The notes under the pieces: generated by a model
Databases searched by the model: none
The model's input: only the letters and a program-made list of their open reading frames with translations
Told to the model about the DNA's origin: nothing
Shown: piece by piece, positions 33,433 through 41,890 of the stretch
Layout: each line of letters begins with the position of its first letter
Numbering within the stretch: position 1 is the first letter of the stretch
Source of the DNA: Kordia sp050633145
Lineage (GTDB): Bacteria; Bacteroidota; Bacteroidia; Flavobacteriales; Flavobacteriaceae
Length of the DNA stretch: 64,000 nucleotides
Reading direction: 5' to 3'
Assembly (NCBI RefSeq): GCF_050633145.1
Contig: NZ_JBOEFY010000015.1
Location: 173,830 to 237,829, forward strand
Translations under genes and position numbers: made by a program

Positions 33433-35400
33433 ATGAGACCGATTTACCTACTACTTACCATGTTATGTACTCTGTTTTGCTATGGGCAAAATCCAATGAG
33501 TCTAAAGTTTAATAAAGTTTCTCCAGCCGAACTGAAAATGACTGAGTACAAAAAAGATACTACAGCACATGCCGTTGTGTTAGAAGAATACGGAGAAAAT
33601 TATTTTGAAGTGATTAATGATCAGTATTTTATAATCAAGCATTTTTATGCGAAAATTAAAATTTTAGACAAACAAGGAATTGAACAAGCTGCAAAAATTC
33701 AAATTCCATTTTATAAAGGTAAAAATGCTTTTGAAGTTATTAAAAATGTAAAAGCAATTACCCACAATCCTAATGAAACAGACGAATTGGCAAAGGATCA
33801 AGTGTTCTCTGTAGATGTTAATAGTTTTTATGGCGAGACACGATTCACTTTTCCCAATGTAAAAGTTGGAAGCGTTATTGAATATCAATATACTCTCGAA
33901 TCTCCTTTTTATTACAATTTTGAAGGTTGGGATTTTCAATCGAATATTCCAAAAATGTATAGTGAGTTTAATGCTAAAATCCCTGCTAACTTTCGTTATA
34001 ACAGAAGCTTAAAAGGCTTTCAAAAATTAGATATCAATGAAGCATCTGTAAAAAAACGATGTTTTAAAGTTCCTGGCATCATTGGTAGAGCCGATTGCGA
34101 ATTGCTAAAATACGCCATGAAAGATATTCCCGCGTTTACGGAAGAATCATATATGCTTTCTAGAAATAATTATATATCTAAAATTGCCTTTGAATTGTCA
34201 GAAGAAGTTCTCTTCAATGGTGGAAAAAAGGTATATACTAAAACTTGGAAAGCGGTTGACAAAGAAATGCGTAAAGATAAAAATATTGGCGCGCAGGTTC
34301 GTAAAAAAGGATTCTTTAAACATCATCTTTCAGACGAAATCATGAATGAATCATCTGAACTTAAAAAAGCTCAAAAAGTATATGAGTTAATAAAGAATCA
34401 TTATGCTTGGAATGGTAAATATGGACTATTTGGAGATGCAAATGTGCGACAAGCTTTTCAGAATAAAACGGGAAATGCCGCAGAAATCAATCTGTCGTTA
34501 GTAAATAGTTTGCTTGCCGCTGATATTAAAACGGAAACCGTAATGCTGTCAACTCGCGCCAAAGGATTACCGACACAAAAGCATCCGGTAATGTCTGATT
34601 TTAATTATTTAATTGCAAAAGTAACTATTGGTAATGAAAGCTTTTTGTTAGACGCCACAGAGAAACAACTTTCTTTTGGTTTGTTGCCAACTCGCGCACT
34701 GAATTACAACGGACGCGCCATGGATTTTAAGAAACCTAGTTATTGGTTTACCATTAATCCATATGCTGAAAATCGTCAGAGTACAATGGTGACTATTAAT
34801 GTGAACGAAGATGGAACTGCAAAAGGAAAACTTTCGCAAGCAAATACAGGGTATTTGGCGTATCAAAAACGCGCTGCTTTAGCAGAACAAACTACGGAAG
34901 AATATTTAGACGATTTTGAAGAAAGCTTGCCATTTTTGGAAGTTTCAGAATATGATGTACAAGAACGTGTAAACGTGCAAAAACCACTAAAAGAAGTCTT
35001 TACATTAGCCTTTGATGAAGATGGATTTGCAAATGCGGAAACATTTTTAGATCCATTTTTTCTAAAAGTATTTTCCAAAAATCCATTTACACTTGTCAAA
35101 CGATCATATCCTGTAGATTTTGCTTTTTCACGTGTATATACAACCCGTTTTTTACTGTCGCTACCTCCAAATTATGAGTTTTCGAATGTTCCAGAGAATC
35201 AAAACTTTACTTTGCTTGGTGGAAAAGCAGTTTGTGGTTTAAAAGTGATTCAACAAAACGGGCAATTGAATTTAACATTCAAGCTTATTCTTAATAATTT
35301 TTACTTTGAGCCAGAAGAATATCAAGAATTGAAAGCGTTTTTTGCTAAGTTGTCCATTCTTCAAAAAAATACACGACTCGGTATTAAACAGAAATTATAG
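33433..35400 (+). CDS. DUF3857 protein with degenerate transglutaminase-like domain
   Basis: A 655-residue exported protein (signal MRPIYLLLTMLCTLFCYG, then QN). The N-terminal DUF3857 beta-sandwich runs to about 220 (FYAKIKILDKQGIEQAAKIQ and WDFQSNIPKMYSEFNAKIP); a transglutaminase-like region follows (about 310-430: YELIKNHYAWNGKYG, GNAAEINLSLVNSLLA, FNYLIAKVTI, LLDATEK). The usual catalytic Cys in GxCxD is replaced by Ala-Ala and the usual His by Asn-Tyr, while Asp in LLDATE stays. I infer a non-catalytic, structural or ligand-binding role in the periplasm. Third domain is a C-terminal beta region ending KNTRLGIKQKL. Confidence 0.82.
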   Translation: MRPIYLLLTMLCTLFCYGQNPMSLKFNKVSPAELKMTEYKKDTTAHAVVLEEYGENYFEVINDQYFIIKHFYAKIKILDKQGIEQAAKIQIPFYKGKNAFEVIKNVKAITHNPNETDELAKDQVFSVDVNSFYGETRFTFPNVKVGSVIEYQYTLESPFYYNFEGWDFQSNIPKMYSEFNAKIPANFRYNRSLKGFQKLDINEASVKKRCFKVPGIIGRADCELLKYAMKDIPAFTEESYMLSRNNYISKIAFELSEEVLFNGGKKVYTKTWKAVDKEMRKDKNIGAQVRKKGFFKHHLSDEIMNESSELKKAQKVYELIKNHYAWNGKYGLFGDANVRQAFQNKTGNAAEINLSLVNSLLAADIKTETVMLSTRAKGLPTQKHPVMSDFNYLIAKVTIGNESFLLDATEKQLSFGLLPTRALNYNGRAMDFKKPSYWFTINPYAENRQSTMVTINVNEDGTAKGKLSQANTGYLAYQKRAALAEQTTEEYLDDFEESLPFLEVSEYDVQERVNVQKPLKEVFTLAFDEDGFANAETFLDPFFLKVFSKNPFTLVKRSYPVDFAFSRVYTTRFLLSLPPNYEFSNVPENQNFTLLGGKAVCGLKVIQQNGQLNLTFKLILNNFYFEPEEYQELKAFFAKLSILQKNTRLGIKQKL

Positions 35401-35412
35401 TATTTTAGCAAC

Positions 35413-36243
35413 ATGGCAAAAAATTGGAAATCAAAACTTCACGAAATCATTTACGAAGCAGATACGCGAGCTGGAAAGCTATTTGACGTAGTTTTGTTAG
35501 TATTAATATTAGCTAGTATTGCATTGGTAATGCTAGAAAGTGTAGATGATTTTGCTGGAAAGCATAGCGATTTTCTTGTCACTGCAGAATGGATCATTAC
35601 AATACTATTTACGCTTGAATATTTTGCTCGAATTATTTCGATTCGAAAACCATCTCAATATATTTTTAGCTTTTACGGAATTATTGATTTTCTATCTACC
35701 ATTCCAATGTATTTATCGTTCTTTATCGTGGGATCTCAATCGTTGATTGCCTTACGAGCATTGCGTTTGATGCGTATTTTTAGAATTTTAAAATTAGCAC
35801 GTTATATTGGCGAATCAAATAATATTATGCGCGCTTTAAAAGCGAGTCGAATTAAAATTGGCGTGTTTATCATGTTTATTTTAATTCTCTGTACCATTTT
35901 AGGCTCTGTAATGTATTTGATAGAGAGTGACAAAGAAAGTGGTTTTACAAGCATTCCTAGAAGTATTTATTGGGCAATTGTAACGCTGACTACAGTTGGG
36001 TATGGTGACATTGCACCTCATACTCCTTTGGGACAATTTATAGCATCTATTATTATGATTCTGGGTTACGGAATTATAGCCGTTCCTACGGGAATTGTAA
36101 CTGCTGAGTTTGCTACAATGGATAAAGATGAAATTCATCTCAATACACAATCATGCCCAAGTTGCGCTACTGAAGGGCATCATGATAAAGCAGAATATTG
36201 TTATGATTGTGGTGAAATCCTAAATCCTGAAGAAACTGATTAA
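35413..36243 (+). CDS. Voltage-gated-type potassium channel with C-terminal zinc ribbon
   Basis: A 276-residue ion transporter. Membrane spans are visible (VVLLVLILASIALVML, WIITILFTLEYFARIISI, ALRALRLMRIFRILKLAR as S4-like, FIMFILILCTILGSVMYLI), and the selectivity filter is TTVGYGDIAP. A last helix follows. The C-terminal CPSCATEGHHDKAEYCYDCG is a rubredoxin-like zinc ribbon, common in this bacterial family. The S4-like helix has the regular Arg spacing of a voltage sensor (residues ALRALRLMRIFRILK). It is 12 bases after the DUF3857 gene and 11 before miaA. Confidence 0.9.
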   Translation: MAKNWKSKLHEIIYEADTRAGKLFDVVLLVLILASIALVMLESVDDFAGKHSDFLVTAEWIITILFTLEYFARIISIRKPSQYIFSFYGIIDFLSTIPMYLSFFIVGSQSLIALRALRLMRIFRILKLARYIGESNNIMRALKASRIKIGVFIMFILILCTILGSVMYLIESDKESGFTSIPRSIYWAIVTLTTVGYGDIAPHTPLGQFIASIIMILGYGIIAVPTGIVTAEFATMDKDEIHLNTQSCPSCATEGHHDKAEYCYDCGEILNPEETD

Positions 36244-36254
36244 TACACTTTTCC

Positions 36255-37160
36255 ATGTCTAAATACCTTATTTCTATTGTTGGTGCTACTGCTATTGGAA
36301 AAACAGCATTGAGCATTAAACTTGCCAATCATTTCAACACAGAGATTATTTCTTGCGATTCACGACAGTTTTTTAAAGAAATGACGATTGGTACTGCTGT
36401 TCCTTCTTCGGAAGAGTTGAATGCTGCCAAACATCATTTTATTCAACATATCAGCATTTTTGATGGCTATAATGTAGGACAATTTGAAAAAGATGCTATT
36501 GCTACACTTGATGAGTTGTTTAAAAAACATGATATTGTCATTATGGTTGGCGGAAGTGGCTTGTATGTTGATGCAGTGATTAAAGGTTTGGACGATTTTC
36601 CAAAGGTAGATCCGAATATTCGTTCAACACTAAATGAACAACTAGAGAATGAAGGAATTGTTGCGCTTCAACAGCAATTACAAAAGCTTGATCCTGTATA
36701 TTATGAACGTGTTGCGCTTGAAAATCCGCATCGTTTAATACGCGCTTTAGAAATTTGTATTGGAAGTGGAAAACCATATTCTAGCTTTTTGAAAGATAAA
36801 ACTGCCAGTCGAAATTTTACAGCTATTAAAGTTGGCTTGACAGCAGATAGACCAATCATGTACGATCGTATTAACAGACGTGTCAACATTATGATGGACG
36901 AAGGTTTGCTTGAAGAAGCAAAAGTATTATATCCGCATAAAACCTTGAATGCTTTGCAAACGGTTGGTTATCGGGAACTTTTTGAGTATATGGATGGAAA
37001 CTGTACGTTGGAATTCGCCGTGAGCGAGATTCAAAAAAACACTCGACGATTTGCGAAACGACAAGGAACTTGGTTTCGCAGAGATGAAAATACACTTTGG
37101 TTTGATTATGAAGAAAATATAGAAACGATTGTAAAGAAGATTGAGGAGAGACTTTCTTAG
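36255..37160 (+). CDS. miaA: tRNA dimethylallyltransferase
   Basis: A 301-residue MiaA: transfers a dimethylallyl group to A37 of tRNAs that read codons starting with U. P-loop GATAIGKTALSIKLA; ISCDSRQFFKEMTIGTAVP, the substrate/tRNA segment; VMVGGSGLYVDAVIKGLD and NPHRLIRALEI, with the C-terminal QTVGYRELFEYMDG and KNTRRFAKRQGTWFRRDE. Standard length. It is close behind the potassium channel gene (11 bases) and ends the operon. Confidence 0.96.
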   Translation: MSKYLISIVGATAIGKTALSIKLANHFNTEIISCDSRQFFKEMTIGTAVPSSEELNAAKHHFIQHISIFDGYNVGQFEKDAIATLDELFKKHDIVIMVGGSGLYVDAVIKGLDDFPKVDPNIRSTLNEQLENEGIVALQQQLQKLDPVYYERVALENPHRLIRALEICIGSGKPYSSFLKDKTASRNFTAIKVGLTADRPIMYDRINRRVNIMMDEGLLEEAKVLYPHKTLNALQTVGYRELFEYMDGNCTLEFAVSEIQKNTRRFAKRQGTWFRRDENTLWFDYEENIETIVKKIEERLS

Positions 37161-37204
37161 ATTTTTAGACATGTTAGATTGTTAGTGTCTTTAAATTATT
37201 AGAA

Positions 37205-37291
37205 ACGTCTTTGCGAGACACAGGTGAAGCAATCTGTTTCAAAAGGAACACCAATTTCAATTAGAAACAGACTACCACATTGTAGTGACGT
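37205..37291. repeat. REP-like palindromic intergenic element
   Basis: Bounded by ACGTC (37205) and GACGT (37287-37291). Inside, AATCTGTTTC (37231-37240) pairs with GAAACAGACT (37264-37273) around a 23-base loop. The edge word TTTGCGAG with GAAGCAATCT resembles a widespread small repeat of Bacteroidota. No coding potential. It lies between miaA and the DUF985 gene. Confidence 0.5.
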
Positions 37292-37354
37292 ATTATTATT
37301 TATTTGTGTAACCTATAAATACAAACATACCAAGAGCAAAGCGATACCAAAAAA

Positions 37355-37382
37355 CCTAACACCCAACACCTAACACCAAAAA
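37355..37382. repeat. Heptamer tandem tract (CCTAACA)
   Basis: CCTAACA, CCCAACA, CCTAACA, CCAAAAA: four seven-base units ending just before the ATG of the DUF985 gene. Similar in size and placement to the tracts at 3163 and 31154. Confidence 0.6.
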
Positions 37383-37385
37383 AAA

Positions 37386-37892
37386 ATGAACACCGAAATA
37401 AACAAATTAGTAGAAAGCTTAGATTTATTACCACATCCAGAAGGCGGTTTTTATAAAGAAGTATATAGAAGTGCATCTGTAATTCCTAAAGATGCTTTGC
37501 CAGATGATTTTTCAGGTGATCGCAGTTATTGCACTAGTATTTATTTTTTATTGACTTCTGAGAATTTTTCTGCATTTCACAGAATTAAACAAGATGAAAT
37601 TTGGCATTTTTACGGTGGAAGTTCACTTAGTGTTCATGTCATTGATAAAAATGGAGCATATACAGAATATAAAGTTGGAATGAATTTTAGTAACGGAGAA
37701 GCTCCACAATTAGTAGTTCCTGCGGGTTGTTGGTTCGCTTCAAGCGTAACAGAAAAAGATTCCTATGCATTTGTGGGGTGCACAGTAGCTCCAGGATTCG
37801 ACTTTGATGATTTCGAATTGGCAGATCGTACGGAGTTGACGAAAGAGTATCCGCAACATTCAAGTATTATCCATAGACTTACTAGAGAATAA
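37386..37892 (+). CDS. Cupin domain protein, DUF985 family
   Basis: A 168-residue single-cupin protein. The DUF985 signature is seen in LLPHPEGGFYKEVYRSASVI, SAFHRIKQDEIWHFYGGSSL and VPAGCWFASSV, then FVGCTVAPGFDFDDFELADR. His and Glu residues in these stretches are the usual cupin metal or substrate ligands. Role unproven; some family members are sugar isomerases or anionic metabolite binding proteins. It starts 3 bases after a heptamer tract and ends at a terminator. Confidence 0.88.
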   Translation: MNTEINKLVESLDLLPHPEGGFYKEVYRSASVIPKDALPDDFSGDRSYCTSIYFLLTSENFSAFHRIKQDEIWHFYGGSSLSVHVIDKNGAYTEYKVGMNFSNGEAPQLVVPAGCWFASSVTEKDSYAFVGCTVAPGFDFDDFELADRTELTKEYPQHSSIIHRLTRE

Positions 37893-37899
37893 TTGAAAA

Positions 37900-37930
37900 A
37901 GTCGACATTCGGGAAGTCGACTATTTTTTT
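37900..37930 (+). terminator. Terminator after the DUF985 gene
   Basis: Stem AGTCGAC (37900-37906) with GTCGACT (37916-37922), nine-base loop, followed by ATTTTTTT. Eight bases after the stop codon; serves the plus-strand gene. Confidence 0.75.
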
Positions 37931-37963
37931 CAAGTGTTTCGGGGAAACAAAAGTAGCTCTCTA

Positions 37964-38677
37964 CTACTCTGCTTTATTTTTGATTACTAATCTAAATCCT
38001 TCACCATGAATGTTTAAGATTTCCACGTCTTCATCTCTTTTTAGATACTTACGTAGTTTTGCTATATAAACGTCCATAGATCTTGAAGTGAAATAGTTAT
38101 CATCTCTCCAAATCTTTGTTAATGCAAGTTCTCTTGGCATTAAATCATTTTCGTGTAAAGCTAGTAAACGTAGTAATTCGTTTTCTTTTGGCGATAGTTT
38201 ATTTGGCTCCTCTTGATCGAATGTCAAGAAACGAAGCTTTGAATTTAAACTAAATCTTCCAATAACGAATTCAAATTGTTTGCTGTCTGCTACTGAATCT
38301 GATGTTTTGCGTTGCATTATTGCTTTGATTTTCATCAATAATACTTCCGAATCGAAAGGCTTGTTTAAGTAGTCGTCTGCGCCTACTTTGTATCCTTTCA
38401 TTACATCTTCTTTTAATGCTTTTGCAGTTAAGAAAATGATTGGAACTTCTGTATTTTTCTCACGAATTTCTTTCGCAAGTGTAAAACCATCTTTGTACGG
38501 CATCATGACGTCAAGTATGCAAAGGTCGTAATTGTCTTTTTTGAATTTTTCAAATCCTTCCATTCCGTTTTTTGCATGAACAACGTCATAATCGTTCATT
38601 GATAGATAGTCTTTTAATACAGTTCCAAAATTCGGATCATCTTCTACTAATAAAATTTTTTTGTTTTGAATCTCCAT
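37964..38677 (-). CDS. Response regulator, OmpR family (RprY-like)
   Basis: A 237-residue regulator: receiver domain with phosphoacceptor Asp56 in LCILDVMMPYKDG, acidic pair Asp13-Asp14 (VEDDPNFG), Lys near 105 in FLTAKALK. C-terminal winged helix with LSPKENELLRLLALHENDLM, then RSMDVYIAKLRKYLKRDEDV, the OmpR/PhoB DNA-binding signature. The cognate kinase gene ends 5 bases from it, so both are cotranscribed (kinase first). The pair resembles RprX/RprY of Bacteroides, where it regulates genes of envelope and metabolism; function here is inferred from that. Confidence 0.93.
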   Translation of the reverse strand: MEIQNKKILLVEDDPNFGTVLKDYLSMNDYDVVHAKNGMEGFEKFKKDNYDLCILDVMMPYKDGFTLAKEIREKNTEVPIIFLTAKALKEDVMKGYKVGADDYLNKPFDSEVLLMKIKAIMQRKTSDSVADSKQFEFVIGRFSLNSKLRFLTFDQEEPNKLSPKENELLRLLALHENDLMPRELALTKIWRDDNYFTSRSMDVYIAKLRKYLKRDEDVEILNIHGEGFRLVIKNKAE

Positions 38678-38682
38678 GTTAG

Positions 38683-40263
38683 TTACGATATTAATGGTAA
38701 TTTGATAATGAATGTACTTCCTTTTCCTTTCTCACTTTCAACGCTTATTTGACCACTGTGGTCATCAACAATACGTTTTACATAAGCCAATCCAAGTCCG
38801 TGCCCTTTTACATTATGTATGTCACCTGTATGTTCTCTATAAAATTTTTCAAATATTCTTTTCTGTACAGATTTGGACATTCCTTGTCCTTGATCTTTTA
38901 CTTTAATCTGTATATTATTTTTCACTACTTCAGTGTAAATATCAATCTTTGGTTCTCCTTCAGTGTATTTAATAGCATTGTCAAATACATTTACCAAAAC
39001 GTTGGTAAAGTGTGTGTCATTTGCCATCACCATAGTATCTTCTGCTTCTAAATGCGTTTTTACATATCCGTTTCGATCTTCTACAATCAATTCAATATGT
39101 GACATTGCATCTTCAATTAAGTCGTGTACATCTACTTCTTCCTTACTGATTTCCAATTGGTTTTTTTCAAGTTTGGAAATTTGCAGTACATTTTCTACTT
39201 GTGCATGCATTCGTTTATTTTCTTCTCGAATCATTCGCAAATAGCGTTTTACTTTTTCTTTATCATCAATGACTTTTGGATTTTTCACCGCGTCTAAAGC
39301 CAAATTAATTGTTGCAATTGGCGTTTTAAATTCATGCGTCATATTATTGATAAAATCTGTTTTTATTTCAGAAATCTGTTTCTGTTTTATTAACTGATAC
39401 AAGGCACTAGAATATGCTATTATAATAATTAACGTAAAAACTATAGACATGATTGCCATTCCCATGATAGACGATAGTACATATTTGTTTCTCTTAGGAA
39501 AACTTACAAATAAAGTATATCCACTTTCGCCATCACTATTTTCAAAAAGCGGAACATCGTACATTCCGTCATTGGTTATTTTGAATCCATCAGATTTTAT
39601 CTTTGTAGCAAGTCCGTCATCGTACACACCATATTCAAAATCAAGATCCAAGTCCAATTCTTCCAAATATCCTTCTATCGCAAATGACAACAAATCTGTT
39701 GTAACACGCTCATCAATAGGCGCTTGTTTTGTCATCTCATTGATAATATCTTTGTACTGTGCCATCATTTTAGAAACACTGTTCACCTTTTTAAATTTTT
39801 GTACAGGCGACAATTTTAAATTAGCATCGTCTAAAAAATCTTCACGATAAATAACGCGTGTTTCTATGCGCTTAAAACTTTTGATGGAAGTGCTGTCATC
39901 TTCTGAAGTACTGTCAATGAACGTAGGGAAAATATCAAAATCTTCTTCTAAAATACCGCGTGTATAAATACTAGTTTCATTGTTTTTTTCATTTCTACTA
40001 GTAATTTGAAAGACATTTAAAATTTGTGAATCCTTTGGATCACCGACACTATCTATTAATTTTTGAAATCTTAAATAGTATCTTGTATTTTCATTTTCTG
40101 TTACACTTTCTGATACACTTTTTAGAATTTGATTTGCGTTTAAGGAAAATGATTCTTGTTTCTCTTCTACACCAGAAGCGATCCAATATCCTTGAACAAA
40201 TATAATCCCGATGAGTGATAGACTCATCAAAATGACTAGAACAATAAATAATCGTTTACTCAT
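38683..40263 (-). CDS. Sensor histidine kinase (RprX-like)
   Basis: A 526-residue membrane kinase. TM1 about residues 5-25, a periplasmic sensor of about 235 residues, TM2 about 263-289, then a short linker and HisKA domain with phosphoacceptor His310 (NNMTHEFKTPIATIN). The catalytic domain has the N box NVFDNAIKYT, G1 DQGQGMS, F-box FEKFYREHT and G2 GHGLGLAYVK. It would autophosphorylate and pass the phosphate to the regulator immediately downstream. The sensory domain is rich in charged and aromatic residues without recognisable fold (RFQKLIDSVGDPKDSQ). It is upstream of its partner and begins the operon. Confidence 0.93.
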   Translation of the reverse strand: MSKRLFIVLVILMSLSLIGIIFVQGYWIASGVEEKQESFSLNANQILKSVSESVTENENTRYYLRFQKLIDSVGDPKDSQILNVFQITSRNEKNNETSIYTRGILEEDFDIFPTFIDSTSEDDSTSIKSFKRIETRVIYREDFLDDANLKLSPVQKFKKVNSVSKMMAQYKDIINEMTKQAPIDERVTTDLLSFAIEGYLEELDLDLDFEYGVYDDGLATKIKSDGFKITNDGMYDVPLFENSDGESGYTLFVSFPKRNKYVLSSIMGMAIMSIVFTLIIIIAYSSALYQLIKQKQISEIKTDFINNMTHEFKTPIATINLALDAVKNPKVIDDKEKVKRYLRMIREENKRMHAQVENVLQISKLEKNQLEISKEEVDVHDLIEDAMSHIELIVEDRNGYVKTHLEAEDTMVMANDTHFTNVLVNVFDNAIKYTEGEPKIDIYTEVVKNNIQIKVKDQGQGMSKSVQKRIFEKFYREHTGDIHNVKGHGLGLAYVKRIVDDHSGQISVESEKGKGSTFIIKLPLIS

Positions 40264-40335
40264 TCGATCAAAATTAACGTATAATATTGGTTATATTAAC
40301 TTTTTAACCAAACCTTAACAAATATGTTAATTTCA

Positions 40336-40929
40336 TCAGATTTTATCGCTCAACAGCGATATTTCTTGATGTATTTTAGCTACTTGATTTTTTGCTTTTT
40401 CCAAGTCTTCATTTTGAATTACATAATCTGAAAGTGCTATTTTTTTAGCATCATTCCACTGATTGTTCATTCGACTTTGAATGGCTTCTCGTGTGGTTTG
40501 GTCTCTTTGTAGCAAACGATGAAAACGCTCTTCTAGAGGCGCTACAACGGTAATAATTTTGTCGCAATGCTTATAGGAGTCATTTTCAAATAAAATAGCT
40601 ACTTCTTTTATGATATATTTTTCTTTGCTTCGTGCAGCATACCAATCTTTAAAATGCTGACCAACACGTGGATGCACAATAGCATTTATTTTTTTTAGTT
40701 CTTCTGGTTGATTAAAAACAATATTAGACAAATAACTTCTGTTTAATTTTCCATTTTTATAAGTTTCTTCCCCAAAAGTTGCAATAAGCTCCTCTTTGAT
40801 TTCTTTAGAGGTGTGCATCAAATTTTTAGCTTCAATATCTGCAATATAAATAGACACGCCTAATTCATAAAACATCTTTGCTACAGTTGTTTTACCACTA
40901 CCAATACCACCTGTAAGTCCTACAATCAT
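40336..40929 (-). CDS. coaE: Dephospho-CoA kinase
   Basis: A 197-residue P-loop kinase that finishes coenzyme A biosynthesis by phosphorylating the 3'-OH of dephospho-CoA. GLTGGIGSGKTTVAKMF is the P-loop; VSIYIADIEAKNLM carries the acidic loop, and LNRSYLSNIVF and RDQTTREAIQSRMNNQW the LID and substrate parts. The start ATG overlaps the stop of the YbbR-like gene (4 bases). The CoaBC gene of the same pathway is farther on in the window. Confidence 0.94.
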   Translation of the reverse strand: MIVGLTGGIGSGKTTVAKMFYELGVSIYIADIEAKNLMHTSKEIKEELIATFGEETYKNGKLNRSYLSNIVFNQPEELKKINAIVHPRVGQHFKDWYAARSKEKYIIKEVAILFENDSYKHCDKIITVVAPLEERFHRLLQRDQTTREAIQSRMNNQWNDAKKIALSDYVIQNEDLEKAKNQVAKIHQEISLLSDKI

Positions 40930-41888
40930 TTTTTAATTAAAAAGTTTATTTTTTTGTTTTCAATACGATATGTCTTTACCGCTTTAGGATATTTTACCAA
41001 TTTAGGGATAAAAAAAGATGCCTTTGAGTTTTTCACATCATTATAATCACAGTAAATTGTAAAATCGTTTTGTGTAATTTTATTAAAGTCAGATACATTT
41101 GTTGTGTACGTGACACTTACTTCTTTAGGAAATAATTTAATAGAATATCCTTTTGGAAGGTTTTGCACTTGTAATGGAATATTTAGTTTTCCTTCTGTGA
41201 ATTTATCCACTTTTGCAACAGCTTTTACTGCCAATTGAGAATATGTCAGTCTCTTTAATGAATCATTTTTCAGAAGTGTTAACTCCAAATCAATATTCGT
41301 ATTGATATCTTCTAATTTCTTAATTTCTGTGTATACTACTTTCAATTTGTCTACTACATCTTCTGGACCCGAAATTTCAATAAGCTTTGGTTCTATACGT
41401 AATGAATCGTACAAATTATAGCCTTGTTCAAATTCTAATTCTAATTGATGAATTACTGGAACGCGTTTGGTTTTGTTTTTTCCTAATTTAAAAAATAATG
41501 TATCGGGTGATACTTTCAAAATTTCAATATCTAGATAAATATGCTTGTTAATGGCATCGTCTGCAAGTACATAAAATGTATTTTCAGTTTTCGTTTTTGC
41601 TACTTTTTTTAAATCGACTTCTATTTCTTTTTTAAAGAATTTTTGACGTAACATACGGAAACCAGTTGTTTTTACTTGCGCTTGCACTGTGTTTTCTTGA
41701 TTTCCTAATAGAATTTTATCGTCTGATAAGTTTGTGTATGCCACAGTCATTGTAATAGTGTCTGTGTAGGTATTAGAGAGTTTAACAAATGTCCACACAA
41801 TAAAAGAGATCACAAAGAAGATTAAAAATACATTGATTTTTTTCCCTTTGATTGTCGCGGCAAATAAACTTTTAATTCCTTTGAGCAT
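40926..41888 (-). CDS. YbbR-like/CdaR domain protein
   Basis: A 320-residue protein. One N-terminal membrane span (INVFLIFFVISFIVWTFV) anchors a periplasmic part with two or three YbbR-like repeats (ILLGNQENTVQAQVKTTGFR, SPDTLFFKLGKNKTKRVPVI, EPKLIEISGPEDVVDKLKVV). In Firmicutes, YbbR/CdaR regulates a diadenylate cyclase in cis; in Bacteroidota the gene usually sits with coaE, as here. Role unknown. It overlaps coaE by four bases and follows the glycosyltransferase gene by two bases. Confidence 0.85.
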   Translation of the reverse strand: MLKGIKSLFAATIKGKKINVFLIFFVISFIVWTFVKLSNTYTDTITMTVAYTNLSDDKILLGNQENTVQAQVKTTGFRMLRQKFFKKEIEVDLKKVAKTKTENTFYVLADDAINKHIYLDIEILKVSPDTLFFKLGKNKTKRVPVIHQLELEFEQGYNLYDSLRIEPKLIEISGPEDVVDKLKVVYTEIKKLEDINTNIDLELTLLKNDSLKRLTYSQLAVKAVAKVDKFTEGKLNIPLQVQNLPKGYSIKLFPKEVSVTYTTNVSDFNKITQNDFTIYCDYNDVKNSKASFFIPKLVKYPKAVKTYRIENKKINFLIKK

Positions 41889-41890
41889 GT

